DNA of 19,621 bases from an uncultured Collinsella sp. GTDB lineage: Bacteria > Actinomycetota > Coriobacteriia > Coriobacteriales > Coriobacteriaceae. Positions within the stretch are counted from its first letter, which is position 1, and the number at the start of each line of letters is the position of its first letter. The stretch spans positions 1-19,621 of the forward strand of contig CABUUJ010000041.1 of NCBI GenBank assembly GCA_902494715.1. Direction: 5' to 3'. The position numbers and the translations under genes were made by a program. A model generated the notes under the pieces. It saw only the letters and a program-made list of their open reading frames with translations, was not told the DNA's origin and searched no databases. Below, piece by piece: positions 15,980 through 19,621 of this stretch.

Positions 15980-16612
15980 TTACATGCCCGCAAGGCCTCG
16001 GGCGGCGGTGGCGCACATAAACGCCAAGGCTAGAATCACGAGCGAGCCCGCGATGTCTGCCAGCACGCCCATTGCACGGCGCTCAAACAACCAGCTCTCA
16101 AAGTGCGGGGCGACGTTGCGCCAAACACGCCACAGTAAGATGCCCATACCGATGACGCCCGGGATATTGAGCAGTAGGATCTCGGAGCACAAAAGACCGA
16201 TCAGGTTGCCGGCGACAAAACCAGCGTCGCCCTCGCAGTATTTGCGGTAGACCATATACAGCATGTACGCCAAAAACGGCTGCAAGCACGCAGAAATAAA
16301 CGTGACCACCATCGAGGGCTCCTGCGAAAAGACCTCGGTGAGTTTATCGACACTCGTAGCGTCCTTCGAAGCCAAGAACAAACCGATAACCACAAGGGGC
16401 ACCACGCCCAAAATTACCTCGACCAGAGTAAACAACTTGGCAGTCAAATCCTCACTAGCCGAATTCAAATGAGGCGCCCACTCAGGATGAGCATGCGCCC
16501 CGACCTTCTTGTCCTTCTCAGCACGATCAGCCTTTTTACCCTCGGCAACCCGACGACCAGGATCCTTGCGAGTTCCCGCCGCAGCAACCCGAGCCCGAGA
16601 CTTCTTACCCAT
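15980..16612 (-). CDS. Hypothetical multi-pass membrane protein with basic N-terminus
   Basis: 210-aa protein, family not recognised. Residues 1-45 are strongly basic and probably cytoplasmic (MGKKSRARVAAAGTRKDPGR...). About four membrane segments follow: LFTLVEVILGVVPLVVIGLFL, MVVTFISACLQPFLAYMLYMVY, FVAGNLIGLLCSEILLLNIPG with VIGMGILLW, and VLADIAGSLVILALAFMCA near the end. There are no catalytic motifs visible. Start set at ATG 16612, three codons inside the open frame, because GAGGTG lies 6 nt before it. The gene is monocistronic, bracketed by two nearly identical terminator hairpins. A TACACT hexamer at 16655-16660 (minus strand) is a possible -10 box. Confidence 0.75.
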   Translation of the reverse strand: MGKKSRARVAAAGTRKDPGRRVAEGKKADRAEKDKKVGAHAHPEWAPHLNSASEDLTAKLFTLVEVILGVVPLVVIGLFLASKDATSVDKLTEVFSQEPSMVVTFISACLQPFLAYMLYMVYRKYCEGDAGFVAGNLIGLLCSEILLLNIPGVIGMGILLWRVWRNVAPHFESWLFERRAMGVLADIAGSLVILALAFMCATAARGLAGM

Positions 16613-16697
16613 AACCAACACCTCACAAGAGGAAACGAATAGCCAACGCTACCCAGTGTACCCTCTAAGCAACGTCACCGCCCCAACCGGCCCCCAC

Positions 16698-16727
16698 AAA
16701 AACGTGCCGCCCCATAAGGGGCGGCAC
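16698..16727 (-). terminator. Terminator after rubrerythrin, twin of the one at 15937
   Basis: GTGCCGCCCC (16704-16713) and GGGGCGGCAC (16718-16727) form a 10-bp stem with an ATAA loop. TTTTT follows on the minus strand (16702-16698) and a T-run lies 6 nt past the stem on the plus strand (16734-16739), so it could stop transcription both ways. It lies about 160 nt after the rubrerythrin stop codon. Confidence 0.8.
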
Positions 16728-16778
16728 ACAAACTTTTTTATCAACTTTTCTGTAGCGAGCACGCAACGACCCGAAGCC

Positions 16779-16864
16779 GGAGCGCAGGGCGGGAAATGCC
16801 TTTGCCTCGCGCGACCCTGCGCAGCCGTGAGCGAGAGGGAAAGGCATTTCCCGCCCTGCGCTCC
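16779..16864. repeat. 25-bp perfect inverted repeat behind rubrerythrin
   Basis: The arms 16779-16803 and 16840-16864 are exact reverse complements over 25 bp (left arm begins GGAGCGCAGGGCGGG and ends GCCTTT), around a 36-nt loop in which CCTC and GAGG can extend the stem. It starts 20 nt after the rubrerythrin stop and is separate from the T-tailed terminator. It is far longer than a terminator needs, so a REP-like or MITE-like dispersed element is a reasonable reading, not proven from one copy. Confidence 0.75.
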
Positions 16865-16884
16865 GCAGCAGCCAGCGCCAAGCG

Positions 16885-17424
16885 CTAGTAGTTCACCACC
16901 TGCTCCTCAAAGTACGCCTTCGGGTGGTTACACACCGGGCACACCTCAGGCGCCTCGGCACCAACGTGCAGGTGCCCGCAGTTCAGGCACTTCCACACCT
17001 TCACGCCCTCACGCTCAAACACCTCGCCCGACTCGATGCGCTCGACGAGCTTGTTGTAGCGCTCCTCGTGAGCCTTCTCCACGGCACCGACGCCACGGAA
17101 CTTCTCGGCGATCTCGGCAAAGCCCTCCTCCTCGGCGGTCTTGGCAAACTCGTCATACATCGTGGTCCACTCGTAGTTCTCACCCGCGGCGGCGTCGCGC
17201 AGGTTGTCCAGAGTGCCCGGAACGACGCCGTCGTGCAGATACTTAAACCACAGCTTGGCGTGCTCGGACTCGTTGCCCGCCGTCTCGGCAAAGATATTCG
17301 AGATCTGAACGTAGCCGTCCTTTTTGGCCTTGGATGCATAGTAGCGATACTTGGTGTGTGCCTGGGACTCACCGGCAAAAGCGGTCTCTAGGTTCTTCTT
17401 GGTCTGAGAGTTCTCAAAATCCAT
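16885..17424 (-). CDS. rbr: Rubrerythrin
   Basis: 179-aa cytoplasmic non-heme iron protein that reduces hydrogen peroxide in anaerobes. The N-terminal ferritin-like four-helix domain carries the diiron ligands: Glu19 in AFAGESQAH, the ExxH pair Glu52/His55 (NESEH), a glutamate cluster at 98-100 (EEE) and Glu116/His119 (EKAH). The C-terminal rubredoxin-like domain has Cys146-x2-Cys149 and Cys162-x2-Cys165, which bind the electron-transfer iron. Start ATG 17424 is preceded by AAGGGAAG; a TTG seven codons earlier is less likely. It follows the MutY-like gene after 114 nt, in which a promoter probably lies, although no clear hexamers stand out. A partial copy of the GTGCCGCCC hairpin motif occurs at about 17447-17471 in this leader. 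Confidence 0.95.
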   Translation of the reverse strand: MDFENSQTKKNLETAFAGESQAHTKYRYYASKAKKDGYVQISNIFAETAGNESEHAKLWFKYLHDGVVPGTLDNLRDAAAGENYEWTTMYDEFAKTAEEEGFAEIAEKFRGVGAVEKAHEERYNKLVERIESGEVFEREGVKVWKCLNCGHLHVGAEAPEVCPVCNHPKAYFEEQVVNY

Positions 17425-17538
17425 AGGTGTACTTCCCTTCAACACGTGCCGCCCATAGGCTTTGAGCGGCCTTGTCTTTAGGATGCCCTCAAGCCGCGGA
17501 TTTAAACCTTACAATCCTGTTCTTCAGATTCGAGCGAG

Positions 17539-18444
17539 CTACACACTCAACCAACGATCGCCCTCGGAGCGGCAAAAGCCCTCGCGCTCCAGATCGGCGA
17601 GAATGCTTGTGACCAGCTCGCGCTCGACCGGCTCTCGGCCGGCCGCCGTCTCCATCTCGTTAACGCCCGCAACGGCTTCATCGAGCGTAATACCTGCCGG
17701 CTGCCCATCGCGCGCCGCCAGCAGCATGCGCACAATGTGGGCGCGCTTTTGGCGACGCGAGCCCTCAAACTTGGACTGACGACTATAGCTCGCCGACCGC
17801 CTGGACGGATTGGGCAGCGTCTTTTTAAGATACGCGCCGTAATCCAGCAACGCGTAATACCACGCGCGCGGCGTGTCGGCATCGTCTTGAGGCGCGGCAA
17901 AGGGCGCGATCTCGTCCGCCGCCGCGCCGGGGGCCGCCGGACAGGCAGCTTGGATCAGCGGCACCAGTTCGCGATCGGGAACGGCCGGCACATCGGGAAA
18001 GAAGTGATGCAGAAAGACCGTGCGCACGTTAGTCTCCAGATACACGCCTGGAAGATCAAACGCAAACGAACGGATGCCCTGCGCCGTTGCCGGGCCAATA
18101 CCGGGCAGCGCGACCAGATTGTGCGTCTCGCGCGGAAACTCCCCGCCCCAATCCTCTACGACCCGTTGAGCGGCCCCATGAAGCGCCAGAGCGCGTCGGT
18201 TGTAGCCCATCCCCTGCCAAGCGTCCAAAACATCGGAAGGCGCCGCTGCGCTAAGCGCCTGAACAGTCGGAAAACGATCGAGCCACACCGGCATGCGCGC
18301 CTCCACACGCGGCACCTGCGTTTGCTGCAACATGACCTCAGAAAGCCAAATGATGTACGGATCGCGTGTACGGCGCCACGGAAGGTCGCGATAACGCAGG
18401 ACCCCTTCCGAACGAATCATCGAACGAAAGGGGTCCTGAATCAT
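17539..18444 (-). CDS. mutY: MutY-like HhH-GPD DNA glycosylase without Fe-S cysteines
   Basis: 301-aa base-excision-repair glycosylase, nearest to MutY, which removes adenine opposite 8-oxoguanine. Seen: PWRRTRDPYIIWLSEVMLQQ with Glu36 in the place of the MutY catalytic glutamate, QQTQVPRV, the helix-hairpin-helix LPGIGPATAQGI (113-124), and VYLETNVRTVFLHHFF (134-149), where the usual catalytic aspartate of LDGNV is Glu137. After YALLDYGAYLKK, where canonical MutY has its four cluster cysteines, there is instead NPSRRSASYSRQSKFEGSRR (212-231) with no cysteine. A helical C-terminal region (about 235-301) ends the protein; no NUDIX-like domain is visible. I recall a clade of bacterial and archaeal homologues with ETNIRTV and FEGSxRQ motifs. 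ATG 18444 has AAGGAG 7 nt upstream and lies 21 nt after rrf2, hence co-transcribed. Confidence 0.85.
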   Translation of the reverse strand: MIQDPFRSMIRSEGVLRYRDLPWRRTRDPYIIWLSEVMLQQTQVPRVEARMPVWLDRFPTVQALSAAAPSDVLDAWQGMGYNRRALALHGAAQRVVEDWGGEFPRETHNLVALPGIGPATAQGIRSFAFDLPGVYLETNVRTVFLHHFFPDVPAVPDRELVPLIQAACPAAPGAAADEIAPFAAPQDDADTPRAWYYALLDYGAYLKKTLPNPSRRSASYSRQSKFEGSRRQKRAHIVRMLLAARDGQPAGITLDEAVAGVNEMETAAGREPVERELVTSILADLEREGFCRSEGDRWLSV

Positions 18445-18465
18445 GACAATGCTCCTTATGCGGCG

Positions 18466-18951
18466 CTATTCCTCCCGGCAAGCGTACGCGCAGGTGGCAT
18501 ACTCGGGAAACGCATCGCGATCGGCAAACTTGGGATCGACAGCCGGAAACTGGCGATGGGCGACGATATCGCCGAGCGAAACGGAATCGAGATAGTCGCG
18601 CATCAGCGCCTGGGCTCCGGCCCACAGGGGATGATAGCAGCACGTGCCCATTCGCGCACAGTCGCCATCGGGAGCGGTACAGTCGTTCATGACCATGGGA
18701 CCCTGAACCGCCTCTACAACCTGACGAATCGCGACATCGTCGGGGCTCACCTTAAGGCGCATGCCACCATGAACACCACGCAGGCTCTCCACAATGCCGG
18801 CCTGAACCAAACCGTGCTGGATCGAACGGGCAAACGAATACGGAACATTGACCTCTTCGGCAGCAGTGCGAACAGAAAGCAACCGCTCCGGCTCCTCGGC
18901 AAGCATCGCAAGCATGCGAAGGGCATAATCAGTCTTCCTCGATATGTCCAT
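18466..18951 (-). CDS. Rrf2-family regulator with Fe-S-type cysteines
   Basis: 161-aa transcription factor. Residues 1-65 form the Rrf2 winged helix: MDISRKTDYALRMLAMLAEE, then LLSVRTAAEEVNVPYSFARS and the wing SLRGVHGGMRL. Then comes Cys91-x6-Cys98-x5-Cys104 (CTAPDGDCARMGTCC), the place and approximate spacing of the [Fe-S] ligands of IscR, NsrR and RsrR, so it probably senses redox state, nitric oxide or iron-sulfur supply. Cys154 and Cys158 near the end are extra. Start ATG 18951 is chosen for AAAGGGG 4 nt upstream. The MutY-like gene is 21 nt downstream in the same operon, with rubrerythrin beyond it, so control of oxidative-stress genes is a natural reading. It cannot be assigned to a specific Rrf2 subclass from sequence alone. 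Confidence 0.9.
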   Translation of the reverse strand: MDISRKTDYALRMLAMLAEEPERLLSVRTAAEEVNVPYSFARSIQHGLVQAGIVESLRGVHGGMRLKVSPDDVAIRQVVEAVQGPMVMNDCTAPDGDCARMGTCCYHPLWAGAQALMRDYLDSVSLGDIVAHRQFPAVDPKFADRDAFPEYATCAYACREE

Positions 18952-19028
18952 TTTTCCCCTTTCAAGGAATACGAACAGCTCGAACGAGCTCCGGGGCCGA
19001 GCTTGTGTCGAGACGCCAAATGACCGCA

Positions 19029-19056
19029 GGATATCCAAATAGTAAATCGGATATCC
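19029..19056. promoter_or_regulatory. Paired GGATATCC palindromes upstream of rrf2
   Basis: Two perfect 8-bp palindromes GGATATCC lie at 19029-19036 and 19049-19056, 20 bp centre to centre, about 80-100 nt before the Rrf2 start. A TACTAT hexamer (minus strand, 19039-19044) sits between them. Likely operator for the Rrf2 protein itself; binding is inferred. Confidence 0.5.
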
Positions 19057-19110
19057 ACTGAGCGCCGCGCTTGGAGCGAAATGCATCAAATGCGGCCTAC
19101 AGTGCAATTT

Positions 19111-19139
19111 AGTATAACCTAACCCCCTGTCTCGTTGAA
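19111..19139 (-). promoter_or_regulatory. Possible rrf2 promoter
   Basis: On the minus strand TTCAAC (19139-19134) and TATACT (19116-19111) are separated by 17 nt; the -10 matches consensus at five of six positions, the -35 at three. It would give a leader of about 150 nt that contains both GGATATCC sites. The gap 18952-19280 otherwise holds only the tandem TATAAGGGATG copies near 19235-19257. Confidence 0.4.
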
Positions 19140-19234
19140 CAGGTGTTGCGCAACAAACGCCTTGTTTGAACAAATATATCAGTTGCGCTATGTTTGCAAA
19201 TAAGAGATGCGATTTGGAGATGTGTGGTTTTAGA

Positions 19235-19257
19235 TATAAGGGATGTTATAAGGGATG
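19235..19257 (+). repeat. Tandem TATAAGGGATG copies
   Basis: TATAAGGGATG occurs at 19235-19245 and 19247-19257 (12-bp period), with a weaker match ATAAGAGATG near 19199-19208. Seen directly; no role known. Confidence 0.4.
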
Positions 19258-19280
19258 CGGATCAATGTCCCATCAAACGC

Positions 19281-19308
19281 AAAAAGCCACGTCCGAAGAC
19301 GTGGCTTT
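19281..19308 (-). terminator. Terminator of the tRNA-Asp transcript
   Basis: AAAGCCACGTC (19283-19293) and GACGTGGCTTT (19298-19308) form an 11-bp stem with a TTCG tetraloop on the minus strand, followed by TTTTT (19285-19281, overlapping the stem end). It starts 9 nt after the tRNA 3' end. Confidence 0.9.
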
Positions 19309-19316
19309 AATTGCGT

Positions 19317-19394
<78 letters not shown>

Positions 19395-19440
19395 AGGCAG
19401 ACGTTCGCGTTTGTTTCCGCTCGCGTTCGCTGCGGGGATT

Positions 19441-19492
19441 AGTATACACAGAAGTCTGTCCGGCGCGCAACAACTTTTTTGAAAAATTTTTT
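19441..19492 (-). promoter_or_regulatory. tRNA-Asp promoter with UP-like A/T tracts
   Basis: On the minus strand TATACT (19446-19441) is a good -10 box about 47 nt before the mature tRNA. TTGCGC (19470-19465), 18 nt upstream, is the best -35. Directly above it, 19492-19475 is a run of A and T tracts (AAAAAATTTTTCAAAAAA), the place and composition of an UP element, which is common before strong stable-RNA promoters. Confidence 0.6.
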
Positions 19493-19526
19493 GGGGCCAT
19501 CCGGGAGGGCTTCCGGGGCTGAGGGC

Positions 19527-19621
19527 GGGGGTTAAGTTTGCTGCTCTACAGTCCTGCGCAAGACGGAAAGCACATTAAGTGCTTTCCTTTGCGTGCGGAA
19601 CTCGCGACAAACTTAACCCCC
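19527..19621. repeat. Nested inverted repeat at the window edge
   Basis: Outer arms GGGGGTTAAGTTTG (19527-19540) and CAAACTTAACCCCC (19608-19621) match perfectly over 14 bp. Within lies a perfect hairpin GGAAAGCAC (19565-19573), ATTAA loop, GTGCTTTCC (19579-19587), flanked by CGCAA/TTGCG (pairing at about 19557-19561 and 19589-19593). The window stops exactly at the right arm, so the repeat may extend. It is upstream of the tRNA promoter and has no coding frame; it may be a dispersed palindromic element or a bidirectional terminator of the next gene. Confidence 0.65.

Overview
The window reads like chromosome of a high-GC, gut-type anaerobe of the Coriobacteriia, most probably Collinsella or a close relative. 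This is inferred from base composition, gene content (mannose-family PTS plus a FrlB-like SIS protein, rubrerythrin, a cluster-ligand Rrf2 regulator, a MutY-like glycosylase without Fe-S cysteines) and the style of the intergenic repeats. No rRNA or phylogenetic marker is present to prove it. Almost everything is on the minus strand; the one clear plus-strand gene is a GntR/HutC regulator. No CRISPR array, phage module, integrase or intact insertion sequence was seen.

Left part (1-3944), sugar module: a window-edge PTS EIIA gene (mannose/fructose family), an EamA-type membrane transporter, a two-lobed SIS protein resembling fructoselysine-6-phosphate deglycase (FrlB), and a divergent GntR/UTRA regulator. 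Between the last two lies an array of five ATACANGTT boxes phased by 11 bp. The EIIA gene has its own upstream pair of repeats, 21 bp apart. Together these suggest uptake and breakdown of an Amadori-type amino-sugar conjugate, though the substrate is inference.

Middle (3943-11047), housekeeping and repair: in transcription order nth (endonuclease III), mfd, a PAP2-type membrane phosphatase, a threonine-aldolase-type PLP enzyme and a GNAT acetyltransferase. Hairpins punctuate nth/mfd and aldolase/GNAT.

Right-centre (11111-16612): a homomeric-type ABC exporter, rmuC, a translationally coupled pair made of a 37-aa ORF and a 187-aa helix-turn-helix protein behind an AT-rich palindromic promoter, and two unrecognised membrane proteins (144 and 210 aa). 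The coupled pair is the best candidate here for an undescribed system.

Right (16704-19621), oxidative-stress set: an Rrf2 regulator with Fe-S-type cysteines, a MutY-like glycosylase 21 nt downstream, then rubrerythrin. Two GGATATCC palindromes lie upstream of the regulator. A tRNA-Asp(GUC) with UP element, promoter and terminator follows. The window ends inside a nested inverted repeat that may be one copy of a dispersed element; a 25-bp perfect inverted repeat sits behind rubrerythrin.
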